Source: an uncultured Roseburia sp.
GTDB taxonomy: Bacteria > Bacillota > Clostridia > Lachnospirales > Lachnospiraceae
Direction of reading: 5' to 3'
NCBI GenBank assembly: GCA_947564765.1
Contig: CANODN010000005.1
Coordinates: 1-22,747 of the forward strand
Length of the DNA: 22,747 bases
Shown here: piece after piece, positions 13,465-21,758 of the stretch
Layout: every line of letters begins with the position of its first letter
Numbering within the stretch: the first letter of the stretch is position 1
Notes under the pieces: model-generated
The model's input: the letters and a program-made list of their open reading frames with translations, nothing else
Told to the model about the DNA's origin: nothing
Databases searched by the model: none
Program-made: the position numbers and the translations under genes

Positions 13465-14955
13465 ATGGAACTAATAAGAAATTTTCCCTGCCTTTCCATT
13501 TTTATGGCAATGTTGTCCGCAATTATCAGTTCGGCGTTAAAGGGCAATGGAGCAAGGCGGTTAAATACCTTTGTAGTGACGGCTGTGGGGGTAATGTCGG
13601 CCTGTGTGCTGTATCTGACGTGTACGACAGGGGAAAGTTATGTATACAAAATGGGGCATTTTCCGGCTCCGATTGGAAATGAAATCCGTTTTGGTTCTTT
13701 GGAAGCAGGCATGGCGTTGTTTTTCTGCGTGATTATGCTGTTTTCCTTAAACGGAGGAAGAAAGAAGATTCAAATAGAAATTGATCCGGGCAAAGAGAAT
13801 CTCTACTATATTATGGTAGATCTGCTGTTAAGTTCTTTGCTGGCGTTGGTGTACACCAACGATTTATTTACCGCATATGTATTTGTGGAGATTAATACGA
13901 TTGCAGCCTGCGGCCTGATTATGATTATGGAGAGCGGCCGGGCGATTGAGGCGGCGACAAGGTATATGATTATGAGCCTTCTTGGGTCCGGTTTGTTTTT
14001 GATCGGACTTTGTATGCTGTACGATATGACGGGGCATCTTTTGATGAGTTATATTCAGATCAGTGTGCGGGAGATTGCGGAAAGCGGAACTTATATGATT
14101 CCCCTTCTGGTGACGATTGCTTTGATTGTCGTAGGTCTTGCGATTAAGAGCGCGCTGTTTCCTTTTCATGCATGGCTGCCGGATGCCTATGGCTATTCTA
14201 CCGTATCTTCAGCGGCAATGCTTTCCAGCCTGGTATCAAAAGGATATATTTTCCTGCTGATTAAAATTATTTACCGGGTGATCGGCTTTGATATTTTTGT
14301 AAACAGCAAAATTATCAATGTATTGTTTGTATTCGGACTTGCCGGAATGATTATGGGTTCTATGAGTGCGATTCGGGAAAACGATATCCGAAGGATGATT
14401 TCCTATTCCTCTGTGGCACAGATCGGATATATTTATATGGGCTTCGGTTTGGGAACGACAGTGGGTATGGTAGCGTCTGTTTTCCATATTTTATCCCATG
14501 CAGCAACAAAATCCCTGCTGTTTGTCTCCGGTGTGGGACTTACGGATGTGTCCGGTGAGAAGACACAGTTTATTGAACTGACAGGGGCGGCATACCGGAA
14601 TGTGGCTGCAGGGCTGGCGTTTACGGTGGGCTCCCTTTCTATGGTGGGAATTCCGCTTTTTTCAGGCTTTATCAGCAAATTGCTGTTTTCTCAGGCGGCG
14701 GTGCAGAGTAATATAAAAATGCTTCCGACGCTGATTGCCCTTGCAGTCAGTACGGTATTGAATGCGATTTATTTTATGAAAACGGTGATTCGGATCTATA
14801 CGCCGATTGAAAGTAAATATCCGTCGGTTTCCATAAAGAAAAACCGGCTGTATGCATTTACCCTGCTGTGCTTTGTGATGTTGAATGTTGCGCTTGGCAT
14901 GTGTTCCCAGCCGATTACGGACTGGATTACACAGGGGTTATCTGTTTTTGCATAG
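13465..14955 (+). CDS. Antiporter-like subunit 1 (MrpD/MbhH-like)
   Basis: A 496-residue protein with about 14 helices from the proton-translocating NuoL/M/N-MrpA/D family. Key residues of the proton path are kept: E142 in VFVEINTIAACG (helix 5), K228 in LAIKSALFPFHAWLP (helix 7) with H235, K259 in SLVSKGYIF (helix 8), a lysine in AATKSLLF and one in FISKLLF (helix 12). It directly follows MrpC, with AAGGAAGG before the ATG, in the place MrpD/MbhH occupies in related operons. Among the four such proteins here it is the closest to MrpD by length and by the HAWLPDAYGYS motif (judged by eye). It should be one of the proton or sodium channels of the complex. Confidence 0.92.
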   Translation: MELIRNFPCLSIFMAMLSAIISSALKGNGARRLNTFVVTAVGVMSACVLYLTCTTGESYVYKMGHFPAPIGNEIRFGSLEAGMALFFCVIMLFSLNGGRKKIQIEIDPGKENLYYIMVDLLLSSLLALVYTNDLFTAYVFVEINTIAACGLIMIMESGRAIEAATRYMIMSLLGSGLFLIGLCMLYDMTGHLLMSYIQISVREIAESGTYMIPLLVTIALIVVGLAIKSALFPFHAWLPDAYGYSTVSSAAMLSSLVSKGYIFLLIKIIYRVIGFDIFVNSKIINVLFVFGLAGMIMGSMSAIRENDIRRMISYSSVAQIGYIYMGFGLGTTVGMVASVFHILSHAATKSLLFVSGVGLTDVSGEKTQFIELTGAAYRNVAAGLAFTVGSLSMVGIPLFSGFISKLLFSQAAVQSNIKMLPTLIALAVSTVLNAIYFMKTVIRIYTPIESKYPSVSIKKNRLYAFTLLCFVMLNVALGMCSQPITDWITQGLSVFA

Positions 14956-14977
14956 TAGGATATAGGAGGCGATGAAG

Positions 14978-16459
14978 ATGGAGTATATTCTGCTTGTGCC
15001 GGTGTTTTTTCCGATTCTGGCAGGAATTGTACTGTTATTGAAAAAAGAATATCAAAAGAGAAGTTCTATGTTGCTTTATGTGGGAACCGCCCTTGTGATC
15101 ACAGGGGTATTTGCCGTATATGGAATTTTTGGAATTACAGAGGGCGTGACACTGTTTCATCTGACAAAGACTTTGCCGGTTTATTTTGAACTGGATACGC
15201 TGGGGCGCTATTTTTCTTTGTTGTTTACGATTGTCTGGATTCTGGCAGGCTTCTTTTCTTTTGAATATATGAAACATGAGGAAAGAGAAAAACGTTATTT
15301 CGGATATTATCTGATTGTATTCGGCGTTTTGCTGGGACTGGATTTTTCGGGCAATCTGATTACGATGTATTTGTTTTATGAACTGATGACGCTGACGTCT
15401 CTGCCTTTGGTGCTGCATACGCAGACCAGAGAGGCGGTTATGGCGGGGCTTCGGTATCTGTTCTTTTCCTTTGCCGGAGCATATATGGCATTGTTCGGCG
15501 TTTATTTTATCTGCCGTTACGGAACGACCCTTAACTTTACGGCAGGAGGTGTAATTCCTGCCGCAGTGTTACAGGAGAACCGTACGCTGTTTTTGGTGGC
15601 TGTGATGTTTATGATCATCGGATTCGGTGTAAAGGCGGGTATGTTTCCGCTGCATGCATGGCTTCCGGCAGCGCATCCGGTTGCTCCGGGGCCGGCGTCT
15701 GCAGTGCTTTCCGGCATTATTGTAAAAGCCGGCGTTCTGGCGGTGATCCGTGTGGTTTATCAGATGATCGGGACGGATTTTATCCGGGGAACCTGGGTGC
15801 AGACCGCATGGATGTCCCTTACACTGATTACGGTCTTTATGGGGTCGATGCTGGCGTTTCGTGAGCCTGTGCTGAAAAAAAGGCTTGCTTATTCTACAGT
15901 CAGCCAGCTTTCTTATATTTTATTCGGATTATCGGTTTTGGATGCGGAAGCGATGACAGGAGCGCTTTTGCATGTGACGGCTCACGCCTTTATTAAAGTG
16001 GCGTTGTTCTTATGCGCAGCGGCGATTATTTATCAGACGGGTTGTAAGCGCGTAGAGGATTTGAAAGGAATCGGCAAAGGTATGCCGGTGACCTTGTGGT
16101 GTTATACCATTGTGTCTTTGGGACTAATTGGTATTCCTCCTACAAGCGGATTTGCCAGTAAATGGTCTCTGGCTGTGGGGGCATTGGCATCGGGCGTTCC
16201 GGTATTTTCCTGGCTTGGTCCGGTGGTGCTGTTAGTCAGCGCCCTGCTTACGGCAGGGTATTTGCTGCCGATTACTATGCAGGGGTTTTTCCCGGGAGAG
16301 GGATATGATGCCTCCCGGTTTGAGGGAAAAGAACCGTCTTATTTGATGCTTGCGCCCCTTTTGATATTTGCGGCGCTTACGGTGCTGATTGGGCTGATGC
16401 CAAACGGACTGACGGACCGGTTATTTGAGTTTGCGGCGCAGGCGCTGCAGATCGTGTAA
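14978..16459 (+). CDS. Antiporter-like subunit 2 (NuoM/MrpD family)
   Basis: A 493-residue polytopic protein of the same family. Preserved path residues are E135 in YLFYELMTLTSLPLV, K219 and H226 in GFGVKAGMFPLHAWLP, K250 in IIVKAGVLAVIR, a histidine and lysine in HAFIKVALF and a lysine in FASKWSLA. Start chosen at 14978, where AGGAGG lies 8 bases upstream; an in-frame ATG at 14972 is only 2 bases from that site. It is 22 bases downstream of the first antiporter-like subunit and 12 bases upstream of the third. It shares FFSFEYM-HE and TREA segments with subunit 3, so these two look like sister copies from duplication. It would add a further ion channel to the complex. Confidence 0.9.
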   Translation: MEYILLVPVFFPILAGIVLLLKKEYQKRSSMLLYVGTALVITGVFAVYGIFGITEGVTLFHLTKTLPVYFELDTLGRYFSLLFTIVWILAGFFSFEYMKHEEREKRYFGYYLIVFGVLLGLDFSGNLITMYLFYELMTLTSLPLVLHTQTREAVMAGLRYLFFSFAGAYMALFGVYFICRYGTTLNFTAGGVIPAAVLQENRTLFLVAVMFMIIGFGVKAGMFPLHAWLPAAHPVAPGPASAVLSGIIVKAGVLAVIRVVYQMIGTDFIRGTWVQTAWMSLTLITVFMGSMLAFREPVLKKRLAYSTVSQLSYILFGLSVLDAEAMTGALLHVTAHAFIKVALFLCAAAIIYQTGCKRVEDLKGIGKGMPVTLWCYTIVSLGLIGIPPTSGFASKWSLAVGALASGVPVFSWLGPVVLLVSALLTAGYLLPITMQGFFPGEGYDASRFEGKEPSYLMLAPLLIFAALTVLIGLMPNGLTDRLFEFAAQALQIV

Positions 16460-16471
16460 GGAGGGGATTTC

Positions 16472-17947
16472 ATGAATGCATTTTATTTATTTCTGGCTGT
16501 GCTGATCCCCTGTGTCGGTGGAGTATTAAATCCGCTGATTCCATGGAAAAAGCGAAGTCATATGCTGATTTATCTGGAGACTTTGGTTGTTGTCAATTCG
16601 ATTCTGGTGTGGGTGCTTTTGCTGAACCGGCCGGAGGAGATTTTTACTCTGGTGCATTTTACCGGAAATCTGGCGATTGCATTCCAGCTGGATGGCCTGG
16701 GGACTGTTTTTGCAGGACTGATTTCTTTTTTGTGGCCCCTTGCCACATTATATTCCTTTGAATATATGACAAAAGAGAAGCATGAAAAGACGTTTTTTAT
16801 GTTTTATACCGTTACGTATGGCGTAACCCTTGGAATTTCCCTGGCGGATAATTTTCTGACCATGTATTGTTTTTATGAGCTTTTGACACTGGTTACACTG
16901 CCCCTTGTAATGCATACGCTGACCAGGGAGGCGATTCTTGCCAGCCGGAAGTATTTGTACTATTCCATAGGCGGCGCGGCTTTTGCCTTTATCGGAATGA
17001 TCTTTTTGCTTACGTATGGAGAAAGTCCGGATTTTATTCTGGGAGGCGTTATGAGTACGGCAACCCTTGCAGAAGGAAAAAATACCTTCCTGCTGATTTA
17101 TGTATTCAGCTTTTTCGGGTTTGGCGTAAAGGCGGCGATTTGTCCGTTGAATTCCTGGCTGCCTCAGGCAGGCGTGGCTCCCACGCCGGTGACGGCGCTT
17201 TTGCATGCCGTAGCCGTTGTAAAATCCGGCGCCTTTGCCATTATGCGGCTGACCTTTTATTGTTTCGGCGTAGATTTCCTGCGGGGGACCTGGGCGCAGT
17301 ATCTGTTAATGGGAGTCGTGATGTTTACGATTGTCTATGGATGCAGTATGGCGGTGAAAGAGACCCATTTAAAGCGGCGGCTTGCCTATTCTACAATCAG
17401 TAATCTTTCTTATATTTTGTTCGGCGTAGTGCTTATGACGCCCCTTGGACTGGTGGGCGCTTTAAGCCATATGATTTTTCACGCATTTATGAAAATCTGC
17501 TCTTTCTTTTGTGCAGGAGCGATTATGCATCAGACGGAACGCCATTACATTCATCAGTTAGACGGGTTTGCAAGGAAGATGCCGAAAGTGTTTGCCATAT
17601 TTACCGTATCGGCGCTGGCGCTTATGGGCGTGCCGGGGCTTTGCGGCTTTATCAGTAAATGGAATCTTGTTTCGGCAGCGATTGAAAGCCAAAATCCAAT
17701 GGCTTATTTCGGCATCGGCGCACTTTTGCTTTCGGCTCTTTTGACGGCGATTTATATGCTTACGATTGTAATCCGGGCGTATTTTCCGGAGAAGGATTTT
17801 AACTATGATACGATTGCAGATGTGAAAGATCCCAACTGGATGATGCTGCTGCCACTGACGGTATTTGCCGTGATGATTGTAGTTTTTGGTCTTTGTTCCA
17901 TGCCTGTGACAGAGCTTTTGACGGCAGTTGCGGCAGGAAGTTTTTAG
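16472..17947 (+). CDS. Antiporter-like subunit 3 (NuoM/MrpD family, variant helix-7 motif)
   Basis: A 491-residue protein with about 14 helices, clearly related to subunit 2. It keeps E136 in YCFYELLTLVTLPLV, K220 in GFGVKAAICPLNSWLP, K251 in AVAVVKSGAFAIMR, the lysine in HAFMKICSFF and one in GFISKWNLVS. The usual PLHAWLP reads PLNSWLP, so the conserved helix-7 histidine is N227, and the following AHPVAPGPAS segment reads AGVAPTPVTA. This is the most divergent of the four at this site and may differ in ion handling. It has a good AGGAGG, and the next gene starts 9 bases after its stop. Function in proton or cation translocation is inferred from the family and the preserved charged residues. 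Confidence 0.9.
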   Translation: MNAFYLFLAVLIPCVGGVLNPLIPWKKRSHMLIYLETLVVVNSILVWVLLLNRPEEIFTLVHFTGNLAIAFQLDGLGTVFAGLISFLWPLATLYSFEYMTKEKHEKTFFMFYTVTYGVTLGISLADNFLTMYCFYELLTLVTLPLVMHTLTREAILASRKYLYYSIGGAAFAFIGMIFLLTYGESPDFILGGVMSTATLAEGKNTFLLIYVFSFFGFGVKAAICPLNSWLPQAGVAPTPVTALLHAVAVVKSGAFAIMRLTFYCFGVDFLRGTWAQYLLMGVVMFTIVYGCSMAVKETHLKRRLAYSTISNLSYILFGVVLMTPLGLVGALSHMIFHAFMKICSFFCAGAIMHQTERHYIHQLDGFARKMPKVFAIFTVSALALMGVPGLCGFISKWNLVSAAIESQNPMAYFGIGALLLSALLTAIYMLTIVIRAYFPEKDFNYDTIADVKDPNWMMLLPLTVFAVMIVVFGLCSMPVTELLTAVAAGSF

Positions 17948-17956
17948 GAGGAGGGG

Positions 17957-20056
17957 ATGTATATGGAAAAATTGTTTTTGATATTGATTCTCTTTCCGCT
18001 GGCAGGAGCCATAGCAGTTATGGCTGCAGATCAAAAGGCGTCTGCAGATGCAGGGCAGAAAAGCATCTGGAATAATGTAAGAGATATCGCAGCAATGCTG
18101 ACGGGTGTGGCAGAATTTGCCCTGATGTGTATTCTGGCTTTTTCGGGCATGGGAAGTGAACTCTATGTGCCGGGAGTCTGCGGTATGGGACTGCGGTTTT
18201 GCTTAGATGGTTTCCGTATGGTATATGGTCTGGTGGCAGCCTTTATGTGGATGATGACGCTTTTGTTTTCCAGAGAATATCTTTCCCATGAAGAACATTT
18301 GGGCCGTTACTATTTCTTTCAGCTTGTTACACTGGCGGCTACCCTGGGGGTATTTTTATCGTCAGATCTTTTTACAACCTTTGTCTTTTTTGAAGTGATG
18401 TCTTTTACTTCTTATGTCTGGGTAGTTCAGGAGGAGACAAAGGGAGCGATTAAGGCGGCGGAGACATATCTTGCAGTGGCAGTGATCGGCGGTATGGTGC
18501 TTTTAATGGGGCTGTTTCTTCTATATAATACGCTTGGAACCCTGGAGATGTCGAAATTGTTACCGGCGGCATCGGCCTGTGAAGAAAAGGGCCTGTTGTA
18601 TATTGCCGGCTGCTGTACATTGGTGGGATTTGGCGCAAAGGCAGGTGCATTTCCACTGCATATCTGGCTGCCGAAAGCACATCCGGTGGCTCCGGCTCCG
18701 GCATCTGCGCTGCTTTCCGGTATTTTGACAAAGGCAGGTATATTTGGCGTACTGGCAGTGAGCTGCAATATCTTTTTGTGGGATAAAAGCTGGGGCCTTT
18801 TGATTTTTTCCATTGGACTTTGTACCATGTTCGGCGGCGCCCTGCTGGCAGTATGCTCCATAGATTTAAAACGGACGCTTGCCTGCTCTTCCATGTCGCA
18901 AATCGGATTTATTCTGATTGGAATCGGCATGCAGGGGATTCTGGGAGAGGAAAATGCTCTGGCAGTAAGGGGTACGCTTTTGCATATGGTGAATCATTCC
19001 CTGATTAAGCTGGCATTGTTTATGATTGCCGGCGTTGTGGTGATGAATCTCCATAAATTGAACCTCAACGAAATTCGCGGATTCGGAAGAAAAAAGCCGT
19101 TTCTGAATATTTGTTTTCTGGCGGGAGCGTTGGGGATTTCCGGTATTCCGCTGATGAATGGATATGTGAGCAAAACGCTTTTGCATGAGAGCATTGTGGA
19201 AGGAATCGAAATTTCTGCAGCGCTTTCGGGATTTCTGAAAATGTCGGAATGGATTTTTCTAATCAGCGGCGGGATGACGCTTGCTTATATGACAAAGCTT
19301 TATATTGCAGTATTTATAGAGGAAAACCCGGATAAAAAAGAACAGGCGCGTTTTGAGCAGATGAAGGGGTATATGAGTCCCTTAAGCGCATTTGCCATTG
19401 GAGGAAGCGCGGTGATTCTGCCTCTTCTTGGAGTTGTTCCAGGGCTTTTGTCAGATCGGATTGCAGATTTGGGACAGAGTTTTATGCATTTGGAAGGCGA
19501 AGTCCATGGGGTATCCTATTTTAGTCTGACGAATTTGAAAGGCGGATTTATTTCCATTGGAATCGGTATCTTGCTGTACGTGGGAATCCGCAAACTGATG
19601 ATGACGAAAAAAGACGGCGTTTTGGAATACAAGAACTGCTGGCCGAAATGGCTGGATGTGGAAGAGCTTTTGTACCGGCCTCTGCTGCTTAGGATTCTGC
19701 CGTTTCTGGCACGGGTGGTATGCAGGATTTTGGACAGTCTGACAGAGGGCGTGATTTTGTTTCTGCGTAAGACAATTTACCGGGAACGGAACATTCCTCA
19801 CGAGCTGGCAGAAGGTACGGAGTTTACCCACGTGGCTGGTGCGGCGCTTGATTTTCTGCGGCGGATAAAGCGGAAGATTCTAAGGCAGCCGGAGCCGGAG
19901 CATGAAATTTCTTATGAGCATAAGCTGGCAATGCAGCGGGAGAAGATTATGGAAACGAACGCCATTATTCAGAGAAGTCTTTCCTTTGGATTGCTGCTGT
20001 TTTATGTGGGACTTGTGTTTACTTTGATTTATCTGCTGTATTTGGGGCAGGGATAG
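17957..20056 (+). CDS. Antiporter-like subunit 4, long form (NuoL/HyfB/MrpA-like)
   Basis: A 699-residue protein. The first ~480 residues are a complete antiporter-like subunit with E146 in FVFFEVMSFTSYVWV, K228 and H235 in GFGAKAGAFPLHIWLP, K259 in GILTKAGIFGV, a lysine in HSLIKLALFMI and one in YVSKTLLHES. About 200 more residues follow: a helix near 525-550, an amphipathic stretch with many aromatic and leucine residues, a basic segment and a last helix near 672-694. NuoL, HyfB and MrpA-type subunits also extend past the core, with a lateral helix in complex I, so this may clamp the complex (inference). It is the last gene of the operon. AGGAGG lies 5 bases before 17957; ATG at 17963 is a less well spaced alternative. 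A terminator follows 15 bases after its stop. Confidence 0.91.
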   Translation: MYMEKLFLILILFPLAGAIAVMAADQKASADAGQKSIWNNVRDIAAMLTGVAEFALMCILAFSGMGSELYVPGVCGMGLRFCLDGFRMVYGLVAAFMWMMTLLFSREYLSHEEHLGRYYFFQLVTLAATLGVFLSSDLFTTFVFFEVMSFTSYVWVVQEETKGAIKAAETYLAVAVIGGMVLLMGLFLLYNTLGTLEMSKLLPAASACEEKGLLYIAGCCTLVGFGAKAGAFPLHIWLPKAHPVAPAPASALLSGILTKAGIFGVLAVSCNIFLWDKSWGLLIFSIGLCTMFGGALLAVCSIDLKRTLACSSMSQIGFILIGIGMQGILGEENALAVRGTLLHMVNHSLIKLALFMIAGVVVMNLHKLNLNEIRGFGRKKPFLNICFLAGALGISGIPLMNGYVSKTLLHESIVEGIEISAALSGFLKMSEWIFLISGGMTLAYMTKLYIAVFIEENPDKKEQARFEQMKGYMSPLSAFAIGGSAVILPLLGVVPGLLSDRIADLGQSFMHLEGEVHGVSYFSLTNLKGGFISIGIGILLYVGIRKLMMTKKDGVLEYKNCWPKWLDVEELLYRPLLLRILPFLARVVCRILDSLTEGVILFLRKTIYRERNIPHELAEGTEFTHVAGAALDFLRRIKRKILRQPEPEHEISYEHKLAMQREKIMETNAIIQRSLSFGLLLFYVGLVFTLIYLLYLGQG

Positions 20057-20070
20057 AAGAATAGAAACAG

Positions 20071-20113
20071 AAAAGACTGCGCGGGGTTATAATTGGCTCC
20101 CGCAGTCTTTTTT
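20071..20113 (+). terminator. Intrinsic terminator of the Mrp/Mbh-like operon
   Basis: AAAAGACTGC (20071-20080) and GCAGTCTTTT pair strongly, extended by GGG/CCC with a small bulge, around a loop of about 14 bases, followed by a run of T up to 20113. It ends the ten-gene operon and separates it from the rpmG-secE-nusG unit. Confidence 0.88.
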
Positions 20114-20142
20114 GCTTATACGGCAAAAGCCGCTGATAGAAT

Positions 20143-20161
20143 GTAATTATCAGTAATTATC
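20143..20161 (+). repeat. Tandem 10-base direct repeat upstream of the rpmG promoter
   Basis: GTAATTATC occurs at 20143-20151 and 20153-20161, one helical turn apart, about 18 bases upstream of the -35. It is AT-rich and may act as a binding site for RNA polymerase alpha subunits or a regulator (inference). Confidence 0.35.
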
Positions 20162-20178
20162 CGGATTTGAAAAAACAA

Positions 20179-20207
20179 TTGACGGCTATGCAAGATTGTG
20201 CTATGAT
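20179..20207 (+). promoter_or_regulatory. Promoter of the rpmG-secE-nusG unit
   Basis: TTGACG (20179-20184), exactly 17 bases, then TATGAT (20202-20207): 5 of 6 matches in each hexamer. Transcription should begin near 20214, leaving a leader of about 78 bases that contains a 12-pair hairpin. Confidence 0.85.
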
Positions 20208-20230
20208 AGAACAGCTTGGAAGTAGGTCTT

Positions 20231-20262
20231 TTTTTTATGCCTAAATTTCAAGGCATAAAAAA
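20231..20262. repeat. Perfect hairpin in the rpmG leader
   Basis: TTTTTTATGCCT (20231-20242) and AGGCATAAAAAA (20251-20262) are perfect complements over 12 pairs, with loop AAATTTCA. It lies between the promoter and the rpmG start and ends about 17 bases before the ribosome binding site. No T-run follows, so it is not an intrinsic terminator; mRNA stabilisation or control of the ribosomal protein gene is possible. Confidence 0.6.
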
Positions 20263-20291
20263 CACACAATGAATTTATGGAGGTGGAAGTT

Positions 20292-20441
20292 GTGCGCACG
20301 AGAATTACATTGGCATGCACGGAATGCAAACAGCGTAATTACAACACAAAAAAGGACAAGAAAACTCATCCGGACAGAATGGAACTGAAAAAGTACTGCA
20401 GATTCTGCAGAAAGCATACTTTACACAAAGAAACCAAGTAA
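20292..20441 (+). CDS. rpmG: Ribosomal protein L33
   Basis: A 49-residue protein beginning RTRITLACTECKQRNYNTKK after a GTG start and ending YCRFCRKHTLHKETK. The two pairs CxxC (TECK region and YCRFC) form the zinc ribbon of the zinc-containing L33 type. L33 binds the 50S subunit near the E site. The GTG start at 20292 has GGAGGTGG 7-14 bases upstream and is the only start that keeps the family N-terminus. It is first in the unit rpmG-secE-nusG-rplK-rplA, an order usual in Firmicutes. A zinc-independent paralogue may exist elsewhere in the genome, as in Bacillus (general knowledge only). Confidence 0.95.
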   Translation: MRTRITLACTECKQRNYNTKKDKKTHPDRMELKKYCRFCRKHTLHKETK

Positions 20442-20467
20442 TCCGGACAGGGTAAAGGAGTGAAATT

Positions 20468-20677
20468 ATGGCAGATAACGCGAAAGTAGAAAAAGCTCCT
20501 AAGACGAGCTGGTTCGAAGGTTTAAAAGCCGAGTTCGGCAAAATTGTCTGGCCGGCAAAAGAACCACTTGCAAAGCAGACCGCAGCTGTAATCGCTGTAT
20601 CAGTTGTCGTAGGTCTGATTATCACAATATTGGATACATTTATTCAGTATGGTATTGATTTCCTGGTAAATTTATAA
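20468..20677 (+). CDS. secE: Preprotein translocase subunit SecE
   Basis: A 69-residue single-helix protein. An amphipathic segment with the family motif FEGLKAEFGKIVWPAKEPL (about 16-34) is followed by the transmembrane helix VIAVSVVVGLIITILDTFIQ (about 41-60). The KIVWP motif is the SecE signature; the protein clamps SecY in the membrane. It has AAAGGAG 7 bases before its ATG. It sits 26 bases after rpmG and 12 bases before nusG, the usual arrangement. Confidence 0.96.
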   Translation: MADNAKVEKAPKTSWFEGLKAEFGKIVWPAKEPLAKQTAAVIAVSVVVGLIITILDTFIQYGIDFLVNL

Positions 20678-20689
20678 TGGAGGCGTTTT

Positions 20690-21208
20690 ATGGCAGAAGC
20701 ACACTGGTATGTTGTTCATACTTATTCCGGTTATGAGAATAAGGTAAAGGCGAACATTGACAAAACAATTGAAAACAGGCATTTAGAGGATCAGATTCTG
20801 GAAGTAAGAGTTCCGATGCAGGATGTTTTTGAGATGAAGAACGGTGCAAAAAAGCAGGTTTCTAAAAAAATGTTTCCGGGGTATGTACTCATTAATATGG
20901 TTATGAATGATGATACCTGGTATGTTGTCAGAAACACGAGAGGCGTTACGGGATTTGTCGGACCGGGATCGAAACCGGTGCCATTGACAGACGAAGAAAT
21001 GATGCCGCTGGGAATCAAAAAAGAAAACGTTGTGGTGGATTTTGATGAAGGAGATACCATCGTAGTGACCGGAGGTGTCTGGAAAGATACCATCGGAGTT
21101 ATTCAGACGATGAATCACGGAAAACAGATCGTCACAATCAATGTTGAATTATTCGGCCGCGAAACGCCGGTAGAGATTAGTTTCGCAGAAGTCAAGAAGA
21201 TGAACTAA
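20690..21208 (+). CDS. nusG: Transcription termination/antitermination factor NusG
   Basis: A 172-residue protein with the NGN domain (WYVVHTYSGYENKVKANIDK at the start, then KMFPGYVLINMVM and VRNTRGVTGFVGPGSKPVPL) and a C-terminal KOW domain (about 115-170; FDEGDTIVVTGGVWKDTIG). NusG binds RNA polymerase over the cleft, affects pausing and can link polymerase to the ribosome or Rho. The gene follows secE, with GGAGG before the ATG, and is followed by rplK after 15 bases. Length and motifs are ordinary. Confidence 0.97.
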   Translation: MAEAHWYVVHTYSGYENKVKANIDKTIENRHLEDQILEVRVPMQDVFEMKNGAKKQVSKKMFPGYVLINMVMNDDTWYVVRNTRGVTGFVGPGSKPVPLTDEEMMPLGIKKENVVVDFDEGDTIVVTGGVWKDTIGVIQTMNHGKQIVTINVELFGRETPVEISFAEVKKMN

Positions 21209-21223
21209 GGAGGTTAATTCCAA

Positions 21224-21649
21224 ATGGCAAAGAAAGTAGAAGGATATATTAAGTTACAGATTCCTGCTGGAAAGGCAACACCTGCTCCTCCAGTCGGACC
21301 TGCATTAGGACAGCATGGTGTCAACATCGTTGAATTTACCAAGCAGTTCAATGCAAGAACCGCAGATCAGGGAGATCTGATCATCCCTGTTGTGATCACA
21401 GTATATGCAGACAGAAGCTTTAGTTTTGTAACAAAGACACCGCCTGCACCTGTATTGATCAAGAAAGCCTGCAATATTAAATCCGGTTCTGCAGAACCAA
21501 ACAGAACAAAAGTTGCAACTATTTCCAAAGCAAAGGTTCAGGAAATTGCAGAGATGAAGATGCCGGATTTAAATGCAGCATCATTGGAAGCAGCCATGAG
21601 CATGATTGCCGGAACGGCAAGATCCATGGGCGTAACAGTAGAAGAGTAA
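21224..21649 (+). CDS. rplK: Ribosomal protein L11
   Basis: A 141-residue protein of normal L11 length. The N-terminal domain has GYIKLQIPAGKATPAPPVGP and ALGQHGVNIVEFTKQFNART. The C-terminal RNA-binding domain has VLIKKACNIKSGSAEPNRTK, then VQEIAEMKMPDLNA and AGTARSMGVTVEE. L11 binds the GTPase-associated centre of 23S rRNA and is required for RelA activation. AAGGAGG lies upstream of the start. Between its stop and rplA there is a structured 119-base spacer, unusual in that most neighbours here are separated by 10-25 bases. Confidence 0.97.
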   Translation: MAKKVEGYIKLQIPAGKATPAPPVGPALGQHGVNIVEFTKQFNARTADQGDLIIPVVITVYADRSFSFVTKTPPAPVLIKKACNIKSGSAEPNRTKVATISKAKVQEIAEMKMPDLNAASLEAAMSMIAGTARSMGVTVEE

Positions 21650-21674
21650 AAGTAACTGGAACATTTATACAATT

Positions 21675-21758
21675 CTGCTGTAGGATGCAGCGATCCTGCG
21701 GCAGCTGAAACATCGTTACAGTGGAAGGGAGACAGTCCCCCGCTAATACCACAGGAGG
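21675..21758 (+). promoter_or_regulatory. Structured rplK-rplA spacer, candidate L1-binding leader
   Basis: Two hairpins fill the spacer. The first is CTGCTGTAGGAT/ATCCTGCGGCAG (21675-21686 with 21693-21704), 12 pairs including two G-T. The second element has GTGG (21721-21724) closing with CCAC (21749-21752) around an inner GGGA/TCCC stem (21727-21730, 21736-21739). The AGGAGG for rplA follows directly. Parts (GTAGGAT, and GTGG...AATACCAC) look like the L1-binding arm of 23S rRNA as I remember it, so feedback by L1 is plausible, but this is inference. Confidence 0.5.

Noticed and set aside
13864..14169. Long minus-strand open frames inside the Mrp-like operon (also 15035-15418, 16748-17206, 17558-18034)
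   Set aside because: They lie opposite clear membrane-protein genes, have skewed His/Gln/Lys/Arg-rich composition and no start signals, so they are shadows.
20121..20132. CGGC-AAAA-GCCG mini-hairpin
   Set aside because: Only four pairs, no T-run and just downstream of a good terminator; likely incidental.
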